From contig JAKIUQ010000003.1 of assembly GCA_021647465.1 (NCBI GenBank), forward strand, positions 176,179 to 240,178: a DNA stretch of 64,000 nt. Reading direction: 5' to 3'. This stretch comes from Emcibacter sp. Lineage in GTDB: Bacteria; Pseudomonadota; Alphaproteobacteria; Sphingomonadales; Emcibacteraceae. Below the pieces are notes generated by a model that made no database searches, was not told the DNA's origin, and worked only from the letters and a program-made list of their open reading frames with translations. Shown here piece after piece: positions 8,485-17,247 of the stretch. The translations under genes and the position numbers were made by a program. The stretch's first letter is position 1; each line of letters opens with the position of its first letter.

Positions 8485-8940
8485 ATGGCCCAGCTCTCTT
8501 TCCATAGCCCTATCGGAGATCTGACAATAAGCGAAGAGGACGGCCTGCTGGTTTCTCTCGACTGGGGCTGGTCGCCACTTTCAACAGAAACACCCTTTTT
8601 GCAATCTGTTAAAAACCAGATGGATCTGTATTTTGATGGCAAAAGTCCCGCATTTTCTGCCCCGATAAATTTATATGGAACCACTTTTCAAAAAGCTGTT
8701 TGGCAAGAAATGCTGAAAATTCCATGCGGCGAAACACGCACCTATGGTGAAATTGCCGCCAATATTGGCTCTCACCCCCGCCCTGTCGGCACGGCTTGCG
8801 GCCTTAATCCCATCCCGATCATAATCCCCTGCCATAGAATTATGGGCAAAAATGGAAAATTAACCGGCTATTCCGGCGGCGACGGGGTTGAAACCAAGGA
8901 GTTTCTGATTGAATTGGAAAAAGCAATTCTCTTTCCATAA
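8485..8940 (+). CDS. ogt: methylated-DNA--protein-cysteine methyltransferase
   Basis: A suicide enzyme that removes methyl groups from O6-methylguanine in DNA by transfer to its own cysteine. The active-site motif PCHR is in PIIIPCHRIMGKNGKLTGYS. The preceding TYGEIAANIG and the region before NPIPI form the DNA-binding helix-turn-helix and Asn hinge. At 151 residues it is the short Ogt/MGMT type without an Ada domain. It is the only plus-strand gene in the first 14.4 kb and is flanked by minus-strand genes, so it has its own promoter in the AT-rich gap 8270-8484. Confidence 0.93.
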   Translation: MAQLSFHSPIGDLTISEEDGLLVSLDWGWSPLSTETPFLQSVKNQMDLYFDGKSPAFSAPINLYGTTFQKAVWQEMLKIPCGETRTYGEIAANIGSHPRPVGTACGLNPIPIIIPCHRIMGKNGKLTGYSGGDGVETKEFLIELEKAILFP

Positions 8941-8947
8941 TGGCTTT

Positions 8948-10432
8948 TTATTCCGCAGTAGCGGCCTGTTTCTCGTCCAATCTTTCAATTTTAAAGTCCA
9001 TATAGCCATATATGATTGACATGATCGGACATAATATATTGAAAAAACAAAAAGGAATGAAAAGATACGGCGAAATGCCAAGCGTACCAGCCATATAAAC
9101 AGCGCAAGTATTCCAGGGAACCAGCACAGATGTAACCGTCCCTCCGTCTTCGAGTGATCGCGACAGATTTTTGGCCGCCAGATTTCGGCGTTTATATTCC
9201 AGCCGAAACATCCGACCCGGCAAAACAATGGATATATATTGGTCCGCCGTTAACATATTTACTCCAAACGCCGTCAGGACCGTTGTTAATATTAAAGATC
9301 CTGTTGATTGGGCCAATGTCAAAGCGCCGTCAATCATACGTTTTAACATCCCCAGCTTTTCAAGAATAGACCCAAAAGTAATGGCACAAATAATCAACCA
9401 TATGGCATTCAGCATACTCGACATACCGCCCCGGCTTAACAGTTTATCTAGGGCCGCATCGCCCGTATCAGAAACATACCCGCCAAATAAAGCCCGAAAT
9501 ACACCATCAAACATATTCAGAAAACCGGCCTGGTCCCCATTGACAAATTTAAGGATAATATCCTGTTGAAAAACCACCGCAAACAGCCCGCCCACCAAGG
9601 CACCTGTCATAATCGTCGGGAAGGCCGGTATTTTTTTATAGGCCATATAAAAAACAACCACCATGGGAATCAAAAGATACAGGCCAATATGAAAATTCTG
9701 ATCCAACAAGGCTAATTGATCCTGAATATCATTCTCTAGGGGAAGTGTTTCTGAATAGAGGCCAATCAAAAGATATAACAATAACGAAATGACAATGGCC
9801 GGAAATGTCGTCCAGAACATATAGCCAATATGACTGAATAATTCTGAGCCCGCCACTGCCGCAGCCAAATTTGTGGTGTCAGACAGGGGCGACATTTTAT
9901 CCCCAAAATAAGCCCCCGAAATAATTGCCCCGGCCGTTATTTCGGGCGACAGCCCGAGCCCAAAAGAAATTCCCATCAAGCCAACACCGATGGTTCCTGC
10001 CGTTGACCAGCTGCTGCCAATGCTGATGGCCGTGCCCGCACATAAAAGGCAAGCCGTCACATAAAAAAAGTTGGGATTAAGAATTTGCAGACCATAATAA
10101 ATCATGGCCGGCACCGTACCTGACAATATCCATGTCCCGATCAATGCCCCAACCATTAATAAAATAAGCATGGCATTCACGGTATTGGCGATACCGTGGG
10201 AAATCGCGCTTTCGATCTCACGCCAGCTAAACCCATTTTTCCAGCCAATCAAAAGCGCGATACCGCCACTGATCAATAACGACATCTGGCTAGAGCCGGC
10301 CTGGGTATTATCGCCGTAAATACTAACGGATAATATGAGGAATATCACCAAGGCCCCAACCGGAATCAATGATTCCAGCAAGCTTACCCGATATTCTGAC
10401 TTTTGATTATTTGGCCCTTTAACTTGTGACAC
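8948..10432 (-). CDS. nhaC: Na+/H+ antiporter, NhaC family
   Basis: An inner-membrane antiporter of 494 residues with about 11-12 hydrophobic segments. The sequences GSSWSTAGTIGVGLMGIS, ISGAYFGDKMSPLSDTTNLAAA and VPWNTCAVYMAGTLGISP are typical of the NhaC family, including the conserved ion-site region GDKMSPLSDTTN. It presumably exchanges Na+ for protons and fits a marine or saline habitat. It stands alone, converging with ogt on one side and followed by rho on the other. Substrate is inferred from the family. Confidence 0.9.
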   Translation of the reverse strand: MSQVKGPNNQKSEYRVSLLESLIPVGALVIFLILSVSIYGDNTQAGSSQMSLLISGGIALLIGWKNGFSWREIESAISHGIANTVNAMLILLMVGALIGTWILSGTVPAMIYYGLQILNPNFFYVTACLLCAGTAISIGSSWSTAGTIGVGLMGISFGLGLSPEITAGAIISGAYFGDKMSPLSDTTNLAAAVAGSELFSHIGYMFWTTFPAIVISLLLYLLIGLYSETLPLENDIQDQLALLDQNFHIGLYLLIPMVVVFYMAYKKIPAFPTIMTGALVGGLFAVVFQQDIILKFVNGDQAGFLNMFDGVFRALFGGYVSDTGDAALDKLLSRGGMSSMLNAIWLIICAITFGSILEKLGMLKRMIDGALTLAQSTGSLILTTVLTAFGVNMLTADQYISIVLPGRMFRLEYKRRNLAAKNLSRSLEDGGTVTSVLVPWNTCAVYMAGTLGISPYLFIPFCFFNILCPIMSIIYGYMDFKIERLDEKQAATAE

Positions 10433-10523
10433 AACAACTCATCCCGAAATAATATTATTTTTGATTATTACCGGAAACTATAGGCAAGCCACCGCCAAAA
10501 GTATAGCGCTTTAATTCTGCCTT

Positions 10524-11780
10524 TTAATTATTCATGGAATTATAAAATTCTTCGTTGTTTTTGGTATCTTTAATTTTACCGATCAAGAATTCCATCGCAT
10601 CCACAGACCCCATTGGCATCAAAATGCGGCGCAGGACATACATTTTCGCCAATGTTGCCTTATCCATAAGCAATTCTTCCTTGCGGGTGCCAGATTTAAT
10701 AATATCAATGGCCGGAAAGACGCGTTTATCGCTGATTTTACGATCCAGCACAATTTCAGAGTTGCCGGTTCCTTTGAATTCTTCGAAAATAACTTCGTCC
10801 ATGCGGCTTCCGGTATCAATCAGTGCGGTTGCAATAATGCTTAGAGACCCGCCTTCTTCTACGTTTCGGGCGGCCCCAAAAAATCTTTTTGGCCGTTGCA
10901 GTGCGTTGGCATCAACCCCGCCGGTCAGAACTTTACCGGAACTTGGGATCACCGTATTATAGGCCCGGGCCAGTCTGGTGATACTATCCAGTAAAATCAC
11001 CACATCCATTTTATGCTCAACGAGCCGCTTGGCTTTTTGAATGACCATTTCTGCCACCTGAACATGGCGGGTTGCGGGCTCATCAAATGTAGAGCTGATA
11101 ACCTCGCCCTTAACAGAGCGGCGCATGTCTGTGACTTCTTCTGGCCGTTCATCAATGAGCAAAACGATAAGAAAGACATCAGGATGATTTTCCGTAATGG
11201 CATGGGCGATATTCTGCAATAATACCGTTTTACCTGTGCGCGGCGGAGCCACAATAACAGCGCGCTGGCCTTTGCCTATTGGCGCAACAAGGTCAATCAC
11301 CCGCGCCGAGTTATCTTTTACGCTGGGGTCTTCCCGGTCAAGTTTGAATTTATCATCCGGATGGAGCGGGGTCAGGCTGTCAAAATGAACCTTATGACGT
11401 CCGGCGTCCGGATCATCAAAATTAATCTGGGAAACCTTTAACAACGCAAAATATTTTTCCCCTTCTTTTGGTCCCCGAATTTGACCTTCTACGGTATCAC
11501 CGGTTCGAAAACCAAAACGCCTGATTTGACTTGGGCTAACATAAATATCGTCGGGGCCGGGAAGATAATTGGCTTCTGGTGAACGTAAAAAACCAAAGCC
11601 ATCCTGCAGGACTTCAATCGTGCCGCCTCCGGTTATTTCTTCCCCTTTTCCCGCCAGCTCTTTTAAAATCGCAAACATCATATCCTGCTTGCGCATGTTG
11701 CTCGCATTTTCCACGTTAAGCTCTTCTGCCAGAAGAAGTAATGTGCTGGGCGATTTCTTTTTAAGTTCCAAAAGATTCAT
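10524..11780 (-). CDS. rho: transcription termination factor Rho
   Basis: Rho is the hexameric RNA helicase that terminates transcription. From the ATG at 11780 the product is 418 residues (E. coli Rho is 419) and starts MNLLELKKKSPSTLLLLAEE, the family start. A longer frame to 11849 adds an implausible leader. The N-terminal domain is followed by the RNA-binding cold-shock fold (GGGTIEVLQDGFGFLRSPEA, then PDDIYVSPSQIRRFGFRTGD), Walker A VAPPRTGKTVLLQ, the DERPEEVTDMRRSVKGEVIS block and GGVDANALQRPKRFFGAARN. It follows hemJ by 206 bp on the same strand. Confidence 0.97.
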   Translation of the reverse strand: MNLLELKKKSPSTLLLLAEELNVENASNMRKQDMMFAILKELAGKGEEITGGGTIEVLQDGFGFLRSPEANYLPGPDDIYVSPSQIRRFGFRTGDTVEGQIRGPKEGEKYFALLKVSQINFDDPDAGRHKVHFDSLTPLHPDDKFKLDREDPSVKDNSARVIDLVAPIGKGQRAVIVAPPRTGKTVLLQNIAHAITENHPDVFLIVLLIDERPEEVTDMRRSVKGEVISSTFDEPATRHVQVAEMVIQKAKRLVEHKMDVVILLDSITRLARAYNTVIPSSGKVLTGGVDANALQRPKRFFGAARNVEEGGSLSIIATALIDTGSRMDEVIFEEFKGTGNSEIVLDRKISDKRVFPAIDIIKSGTRKEELLMDKATLAKMYVLRRILMPMGSVDAMEFLIGKIKDTKNNEEFYNSMNN

Positions 11781-11986
11781 TTGGTATATCCATATGATGT
11801 TGTTAAGGGAGATAATTCTGTTGATTTTGATAAAGTGAATTTGACACAAAAGTCACGGGACGTGGTTCATATAATAAGAATATAATGAACGGTATATTTG
11901 AAATAATAATATTGAATATATGATAAAGTATAATTATCCTAAATGAAAGGATGTTTTCTAAATACCCGGCCCCCTGCTGTCAAGCA

Positions 11987-12442
11987 TTAAACGGCTTTCA
12001 TAATCACAAGAAATACAATGATAATCATTAATATTGTCGGAACTTCATTCATAAGACGGTAAAATTTTTCAGTATGTATATTTTCATCCCGGGCAAACTG
12101 TTTGCGCCAACGAGATAAAAACCCATGAAAACCGCTCATTAAAATCACACAAAGAAATTTTAATTGAAACCAGCTTTGTCCCCATAAATCCTGACCAAAC
12201 GCCATAGACAACCCAAAAATCCATGCAAACATCATCGCAGGATTAATAATAATCCTGATCAGTTTTAATTCCATTTCCTTGAACATTTCAGACGCTTCTG
12301 AGCCTGTTTCCAGTCGGGTATGATAAACGAACAACCGCGGCATATAAAACATACCTGCCATCCAGCTGATCACGGCGATGATATGCAAAGATAGAAGCCA
12401 GCTATAATGCTCTGATAAAAAAATATTTATCTGTTCCATCAT
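11987..12442 (-). CDS. hemJ: protoporphyrinogen IX oxidase HemJ
   Basis: HemJ is the membrane-bound protoporphyrinogen oxidase of bacteria that lack HemG and HemY. The 151-residue protein has four hydrophobic segments, with WLLSLHIIAVISWMAGMFYM at the N-terminus (conserved His and MAGMFYLPRL-type motif), FVYHTR, and RWRKQFARDENIHTEKFYRLMNEVP. It overlaps hemH by 4 bp and ends the hemE-hemH-hemJ run, giving the last three steps of heme synthesis in one operon except for coproporphyrinogen oxidase. Confidence 0.93.
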   Translation of the reverse strand: MMEQINIFLSEHYSWLLSLHIIAVISWMAGMFYMPRLFVYHTRLETGSEASEMFKEMELKLIRIIINPAMMFAWIFGLSMAFGQDLWGQSWFQLKFLCVILMSGFHGFLSRWRKQFARDENIHTEKFYRLMNEVPTILMIIIVFLVIMKAV

Positions 12443-13416
12443 TTAAACGCCGCCTTCGTTAATTTTGCCAATGTCGAAATATATGCGGGATGACATCCAA
12501 TGGCGCCTATCCGAATATAATTTTTAACCCCGCTTTCCTTGGCAATTTCCCGATAATCCATATCCAGCTCCACCAATGTTTCCGAATGTTCCGACACAAA
12601 AGAAATTGGCACAATAATCAATGATTTTGCTTCTTCTCCGGCCCGCCTTATTTCATCATCGGTATAGGGTTCAATCCATTTTAACGGGCCAACCCGGCTT
12701 TGAAAACAAACGGCATGGTCTGGATGACCAAGTTTTTCCTGAATGTGGCGGCAGGTATTTTCAGTATGCTGCCGGTAAGGATCCCCCGCCTCAATTACTT
12801 TTTCCGGCAGGCCATGAGCAGAATATAAAATGCGGTAATCATCCAGAGAGCCGATTTTTTTTATTTCCTCTTGAATCATATGAACATGGGCTTCAATAAA
12901 CCCCATATCTTCTGGATAGTCCCTTACCACGCGATAAGGCACATCAAGGCCTGATTTTTGAGCATTTTTTGCCCAGTCTATTAATGAAGACCCTATGGTT
13001 GTAATTGAATAATGCGGATATAATGACAGCAAAACCATTCGGTCCGGCGCATATTTTTTCACATTCTTTACAACATCACAAGAAAAAGGATGCCAATAGC
13101 GCATGGAAATAAAGCAGCAATACTCACTTTCATCTTCAGCATTTAAAGCATTTTCAAGCGCCGTGGCCTGTGCTTTGGTCTGGTCTAATATCGGGGATTT
13201 ATTGCCAATTTTTTTGTATATTTCCCGGGCTATCGGCGCACGCTTTCTGGAAAGAATTTTTGCTGCCACCCACCGCCAGGGGTTATTCAGGGCAATGATC
13301 GCCGGGTCATAAAACAAATTAAACAAAAAAGGCTTCACGGCTTTAAGGGAATCCGGCCCCCCTAAATTTAACAAAATAACCGCAACCTTTTCTTTTTTAT
13401 CCATATGAGCCGCCAT
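12439..13416 (-). CDS. hemH: ferrochelatase HemH
   Basis: Ferrochelatase inserts Fe2+ into protoporphyrin IX. The 325-residue protein reads KVAVILLNLGGPDSLKAVKP, MRYWHPF (family MRYxxP), LSLYPHYSITTIGSS, YSAHGLPEKVIEAGDPY (with the active-site His), and ICFVSEHSETLVELDMDY-like text near the C-terminus (PISFVSEHSETLVELDMDY). Two start codons are possible, at 13416 and 13404, and either gives a complete enzyme. It lies 2 bp after hemE and overlaps hemJ by 4 bp, so the three genes are translationally coupled. Confidence 0.96.
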   Translation of the reverse strand: MAAHMDKKEKVAVILLNLGGPDSLKAVKPFLFNLFYDPAIIALNNPWRWVAAKILSRKRAPIAREIYKKIGNKSPILDQTKAQATALENALNAEDESEYCCFISMRYWHPFSCDVVKNVKKYAPDRMVLLSLYPHYSITTIGSSLIDWAKNAQKSGLDVPYRVVRDYPEDMGFIEAHVHMIQEEIKKIGSLDDYRILYSAHGLPEKVIEAGDPYRQHTENTCRHIQEKLGHPDHAVCFQSRVGPLKWIEPYTDDEIRRAGEEAKSLIIVPISFVSEHSETLVELDMDYREIAKESGVKNYIRIGAIGCHPAYISTLAKLTKAAFK

Positions 13417-13418
13417 TG

Positions 13419-14456
13419 TTATTTTTTATAATTCCGCAATATTTCAGAAAGCCGCGCGACATTTTTCGGCGGTGTTTGCGGAACAATGCCATGACCAAGA
13501 TTAAAGATAAAAGATCCTTTACCAAGACAATTCAGAATTTCCTTCACACGATTTTCCATCATTTCACCGCCCGCAACCAATAACAACGGGTCTAAATTAC
13601 CCTGCACAGGACATAAAGGCTGTATATGGTCCCGCACCCATTCAAGCGGCATTGTTGTGTCTATAGAGACCGCAGAGACGCCCGTAGCGCGAATATATTC
13701 AGGATAACGACATCCCGCCCCCTTGGGAAAACCAATGATTGGCGTGTCAGGATAAAACGTTCGAATATTTTGAACGATTTTTTTCATGGGTTCTATGGCC
13801 CATTTTTGAAATTGATCATCGGGCAAATTTCCGGCCCAGGTATCAAACAACTGAATAACTTCCGCGCCCTGTTTAATTTGGCGACATAAATATTCAGACG
13901 TGGAAACAATCAATAAATCAATCAGTCTTTGAAAACTGGCCTCATCCTGATAAGCCATGGCCCTTGTTGCTGCCTGATCTGTGGAGCCATGCCCGGCAAC
14001 CATATAAGTCGCCACTGTCCAGGGCGCGCCAGCAAAACCAATCAAGGCGGTTGTTTCTGGAATTTCTTTATGTAATCGATTAACCGTTTCATATACAGGC
14101 GCCAGATGTTCATGAAAACCTTCCATGCTAAGCCCGTTTATTTTATTAGCAGTATTTACTGGCGTAAGAACAGGCCCTTCGCCCTGTCTGAATTCAAGAT
14201 GTTGGCCCAGAGCATGGGGAACAACTAGAATATCTGAAAAAAGAATGGCTGCGTCCATATGATATCTGCGAAGAGGCTGTAAAGTTACCTCTACGGCAAA
14301 ATCAGGCGCATAACAAAGATCCAAAAAAGACCCGGCAGTTTTGCGTTTTTCCATATATTCAGGTAAATATCTTCCGGCCTGGCGCATATACCAAAAGGGA
14401 ATTCTATCTGTTATGTCTCCATTTAATGTCTGGAGAAAGCGTTTGTTATTTTTCAT
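13419..14456 (-). CDS. hemE: uroporphyrinogen decarboxylase HemE
   Basis: HemE decarboxylates uroporphyrinogen III to coproporphyrinogen III. The 345-residue protein begins with PFWYMRQAGRYLPEYMEKR (family signature P-x-W-x-M-R-Q-A-G-R), followed by ILFSDILVVPHALG, GFAGAPWTVATYMVAG and, near the end, FNLGHGIVPQTPPKNV. It is the first gene of the heme operon. Its start faces the predicted origin (14457-14865), the same arrangement as hemE next to the origin in Caulobacter. Confidence 0.97.
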   Translation of the reverse strand: MKNNKRFLQTLNGDITDRIPFWYMRQAGRYLPEYMEKRKTAGSFLDLCYAPDFAVEVTLQPLRRYHMDAAILFSDILVVPHALGQHLEFRQGEGPVLTPVNTANKINGLSMEGFHEHLAPVYETVNRLHKEIPETTALIGFAGAPWTVATYMVAGHGSTDQAATRAMAYQDEASFQRLIDLLIVSTSEYLCRQIKQGAEVIQLFDTWAGNLPDDQFQKWAIEPMKKIVQNIRTFYPDTPIIGFPKGAGCRYPEYIRATGVSAVSIDTTMPLEWVRDHIQPLCPVQGNLDPLLLVAGGEMMENRVKEILNCLGKGSFIFNLGHGIVPQTPPKNVARLSEILRNYKK

Positions 14457-14865
14457 ATATTTTTCGATCGTCGTTATACACTCAAGAATAAACCAATATC
14501 TTATATTTTTATAAATATATAAATAGTAGTTGTAGTGGGTGCCTGTGAATAAAGAGAATTAAAAGTTATCCTCAAAACAATTGACAGAACAGCCCTAAAA
14601 AAACAATTTTTATCACATAGCGGATTTGGCAGAATAAGTCTATGGATAAGCACAGGAAGGCAAGGGGTCTAAAAGTGTGAATATCGGGGATAGTTTTTAT
14701 ATTGACAGGAGATAAAAAAATCACATTCTGATTCCCACAGACCTTAAAAAAAGTTATCCATAAAAGGATAATAATTGTATAATAAATGAAAGGGGTGCAT
14801 ATTTTTACGTCTTTTATAATATAAGGCCAGTTATCCCCGTAATTAAGGCCAAAACAGCAATAGGG
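14457..14865. other. candidate chromosomal replication origin (oriC)
   Basis: This 409-bp non-coding AT-rich region lies between divergent hemE and the PEP-synthase regulator, the position of the origin in Caulobacter and Rickettsia. DnaA-box-like 9-mers (consensus TTATNCACA) are TGTGAATAA 14544-14552 (perfect, minus strand), and one-mismatch forms TTATACACT 14474-14482, TTATCCTCA 14566-14574, TATGGATAA 14641-14649, TGTGAATAT 14676-14684 and TTATCCATA 14754-14762, plus a weaker TTATCCCCG 14831-14839. An AT-only tract sits at 14495-14525 apart from one C. Gene direction is mostly minus to the left, and a plus-strand run starts on the right. Confidence 0.82.
14495..14552 (-). other. putative DNA unwinding element with DnaA-trio-like repeats
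   Basis: Read on the minus strand this contains a perfect DnaA box (TTATTCACA), a GC-rich spacer (GGCACCCA), then CTACAACTACTA, then an AT tract. On the plus strand, 3' to 5' from 14535, the triplets are GAT, GTT, GAT, GAT, AAA, which fit the DnaA-trio pattern 3'-(G/A)A(T/A) at four of five. This box, spacer, trio and AT-tract order is that of the basal unwinding system described in Bacillus. Confidence 0.6.
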
Positions 14866-15720
14866 TTGATAATGAAAGAGGTTCATCTTCATTTGGTATC
14901 GGATGCAACAGGAGACACCCTGGAACAGGTGGCCAAGGCTGCTCTGGCACAATTTCCGGAAATAAAAGCCAAAAAACATTATTGGCCAATGGTCAGAACC
15001 GCCCGCCATATGGGACGGCTTATCCCGGAATTTAAAGAAAAACCGGGCATTGTGATGTTTACATTGGTCAATAATGATATTGAACAGGTTTTGATTGAGG
15101 CTTGCGAAAAAAACCATTGGCCCTATATTTCAGTCTTACACAGCATAATTCGGGAATTAGGTCATCATCTGGGTCAAAAAAGTATCGCGCGTCCCGGCCT
15201 TCAACATAAAATGAATGACGAATATTTTGAACGTATTGATGCTATGCAATATACCCTGATGCATGATGATGGCCAGAATCCGGAAGGTATGAAATCCGCA
15301 GATATTATTTTACTTGGGGTATCCCGAACCTCTAAAACACCCACGAGCATCTATCTGGCTAATAAAGGGATGAAAACGGCGAATATCCCTATTGTGCCCA
15401 ATCAAGCATTGCCGCGTGAATTGGACGACCTGAACGGTAAGTTTGTTGTGGGCCTGATTAACAGTGTGGATCGGCTGGTTCAAATCAGGCGCAACCGGTT
15501 AATATCCCTGAAAGAAGAAAAAGAAACCACTTATGTGAATGAAGAAGCCATTAAAAAAGAAGTTCAGCAGGCGCGGCGGCTTTTTTCCGGGCGCGGCTGG
15601 CCCGTCATTGATGTGACCCGAAGATCCATCGAAGAAACAGCGGGCGCTATTATGAATTTGAAGTATCGGTTTGATGATGAAAAAGAAAAAAGAGATGTTG
15701 CTGATTCCGGTATCAACTAA
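14866..15720 (+). CDS. ppsR: PEP synthase / PPDK regulatory protein (DUF299)
   Basis: A bifunctional kinase and pyrophosphorylase that inactivates and reactivates PEP synthase or pyruvate phosphate dikinase by ADP-dependent phosphorylation. The 284-residue protein starts VHLHLVSDATGDTLEQVAKA and has the P-loop LGVSRTSKTPTSIYLANKG, with ARRLFSGRGWPVIDVTRRSI near the end. The start could be 14866 or 14872. It heads the plus-strand run ppsR-aroE-coaE-dnaQ immediately right of the origin. Which of the two target enzymes it controls cannot be told here. Confidence 0.93.
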   Translation: MIMKEVHLHLVSDATGDTLEQVAKAALAQFPEIKAKKHYWPMVRTARHMGRLIPEFKEKPGIVMFTLVNNDIEQVLIEACEKNHWPYISVLHSIIRELGHHLGQKSIARPGLQHKMNDEYFERIDAMQYTLMHDDGQNPEGMKSADIILLGVSRTSKTPTSIYLANKGMKTANIPIVPNQALPRELDDLNGKFVVGLINSVDRLVQIRRNRLISLKEEKETTYVNEEAIKKEVQQARRLFSGRGWPVIDVTRRSIEETAGAIMNLKYRFDDEKEKRDVADSGIN

Positions 15721-15741
15721 TATCTTACGTCAGTTAGAAAT

Positions 15742-16584
15742 ATGATAAAAGAGGTCACAATAAAAACCGGCGTGGTTGGCTGGCCGATCAGCCATTCCCT
15801 TTCCCCCCGCCTGCATGGCTATTGGCTGGATAAATATGATATTCCGGGCGAATATTTGCCCTATGCGGTTAAGCCACAGGCCTTGGGAGAATTCTTGAAA
15901 TCTTTGGTAAAAAAACAAATCACAGGCTTGAACCTGACCGTTCCCCATAAAGAAATCGCGCTAGAATTTCTGGATGAAACAGATGAGGTTGCGCGGAGAA
16001 TTGGCGCGGTAAATGTCATCACCGTTCAAAAGGATGGCCGCCTGTTTGGCCGCAACACGGATGGCATTGGTTTTCTGACCAACCTTAAAACAAGCGCCCC
16101 CACATGGTCACCCAATGGGGCGGCGGCGGTAATCATTGGTGCGGGCGGCGCGGCGCGGGCCGCTATCGTAAGTTTGCTGGATGACGGCATTTCGGAAATC
16201 CGGCTGATAAACCGGACGCGCCGCCGCGCAGAAGATCTCGCTGAAATATACAATGATCCCCGCATAACGGTCCGTGACTGGCAGGATCGATCAAAATATA
16301 TATCTGGCGCGGCACTGCTGGTCAACACGACGAGCCTTGGCATGAAGGGACAACCCCCGTTGGATATTGACCTGTCTGAACTGCCCCTTGCGGCGGTGGT
16401 ATATGATATTGTCTATAACCCTCTGGAAACCTCGCTTTTAAAACAAGCAAAATTGCGCGGCAACCCTTACGTTGATGGACTGGGAATGTTATTATACCAA
16501 GCGGTCCCGGCCTTTCAGTCATGGTTTGGACGGATGCCAGAGGTGGACCCGGGCCTTCGTCATTATATTCTTGAGGGCTTGTGA
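15742..16584 (+). CDS. aroE: shikimate dehydrogenase AroE
   Basis: AroE reduces 3-dehydroshikimate to shikimate with NADPH. The 280-residue protein contains GWPISHSLSPRLHGYWL (substrate site), LNLTVPHKE with the catalytic Lys, GRNTDGIGF, the NADP-binding GAGGAARAAIVSLL and the basic patch NRTRRRAEDLAE, and GLGMLLYQAVPAFQSWFG. It starts 21 bp after ppsR and overlaps coaE by 4 bp. The synteny aroE-coaE-dnaQ-secB is typical of alphaproteobacterial origin regions. aroB and aroK are encoded at 23.5-25.3 kb. Confidence 0.96.
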   Translation: MIKEVTIKTGVVGWPISHSLSPRLHGYWLDKYDIPGEYLPYAVKPQALGEFLKSLVKKQITGLNLTVPHKEIALEFLDETDEVARRIGAVNVITVQKDGRLFGRNTDGIGFLTNLKTSAPTWSPNGAAAVIIGAGGAARAAIVSLLDDGISEIRLINRTRRRAEDLAEIYNDPRITVRDWQDRSKYISGAALLVNTTSLGMKGQPPLDIDLSELPLAAVVYDIVYNPLETSLLKQAKLRGNPYVDGLGMLLYQAVPAFQSWFGRMPEVDPGLRHYILEGL

Positions 16585-17222
16585 TGACCCAAGATAAAAC
16601 CCGAAGTAAAACCCAAGATAAAATTATAATTATTGGCCTCACCGGATCTATTGGTATGGGGAAATCGGAAACCGCAAAAATGTTTGAAAGGGCTGATATC
16701 CCCGTGTTTGATTCTGATGCGGCCGTACATATTTTGATGGGTAAAGACGGGGCCGCCGTACCCTTGGTGAGCGGTCTTTTTCCAAAGGTTGCAACCCCAG
16801 ATGGCATTGATCGCAAAGCGCTGGGGGCAAGGGTTTTTGATGACCCGGCGGCCTTAAAGCAGCTGGAATCCATTTTGCACCCCATGGTATCGGATATGCG
16901 GCAGAATTTTTTTGATCAGGCGGCGGCAGAGGGCCATGATCTGGTGGTGATGGATGTGCCGTTGCTGTTTGAAACAGGCGGAGAAAAACAATGTGATTTT
17001 ACTGTTGTGGTCTCGGCACCGCCAGCGCTTCAACGTCAGCGCGTATTATCCCGTCCCAACATGACCGCGCAAAAATTCGAAAATATTCTGGCTCAGCAAA
17101 TGCCGGACGAAGAAAAAAGACGCCGGGCAGACTTTATCGTTCAAAGCGATCAGGGCTTAAGCTATGCTGAGGATCAGGTTGCTAAAATCATCGAAAATAT
17201 TCGCATGAAAAAAGACGCTTAA
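16581..17222 (+). CDS. coaE: dephospho-CoA kinase
   Basis: CoaE phosphorylates dephospho-CoA, the last step of coenzyme A synthesis. The 213-residue protein has the P-loop GLTGSIGMGKSETAKMF, DSDAAVHIL, the LHPMVSDMRQNFFDQA helix, and VMDVPLLFETGGEKQCD. The first 15 or so residues (TQDKTRSKTQDK) are a small internal repeat, not part of the fold. An alternative start may lie further in, but the 4-bp overlap with aroE favours this one. Confidence 0.95.
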   Translation: MMTQDKTRSKTQDKIIIIGLTGSIGMGKSETAKMFERADIPVFDSDAAVHILMGKDGAAVPLVSGLFPKVATPDGIDRKALGARVFDDPAALKQLESILHPMVSDMRQNFFDQAAAEGHDLVVMDVPLLFETGGEKQCDFTVVVSAPPALQRQRVLSRPNMTAQKFENILAQQMPDEEKRRRADFIVQSDQGLSYAEDQVAKIIENIRMKKDA

Positions 17223-17247
17223 ATCAGGAAAGCAGGATAAAAAACAT

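Noticed and set aside
8373..8684. 103-residue minus-strand frame overlapping ogt
   Set aside because: It overlaps the conserved N-terminus of ogt and has no recognisable feature.
14572..15117. 181-residue minus-strand frame in the origin region
   Set aside because: It overlaps the start of ppsR and the DnaA-box region, is Phe/Cys-rich without any family feature, and fits an antisense shadow.
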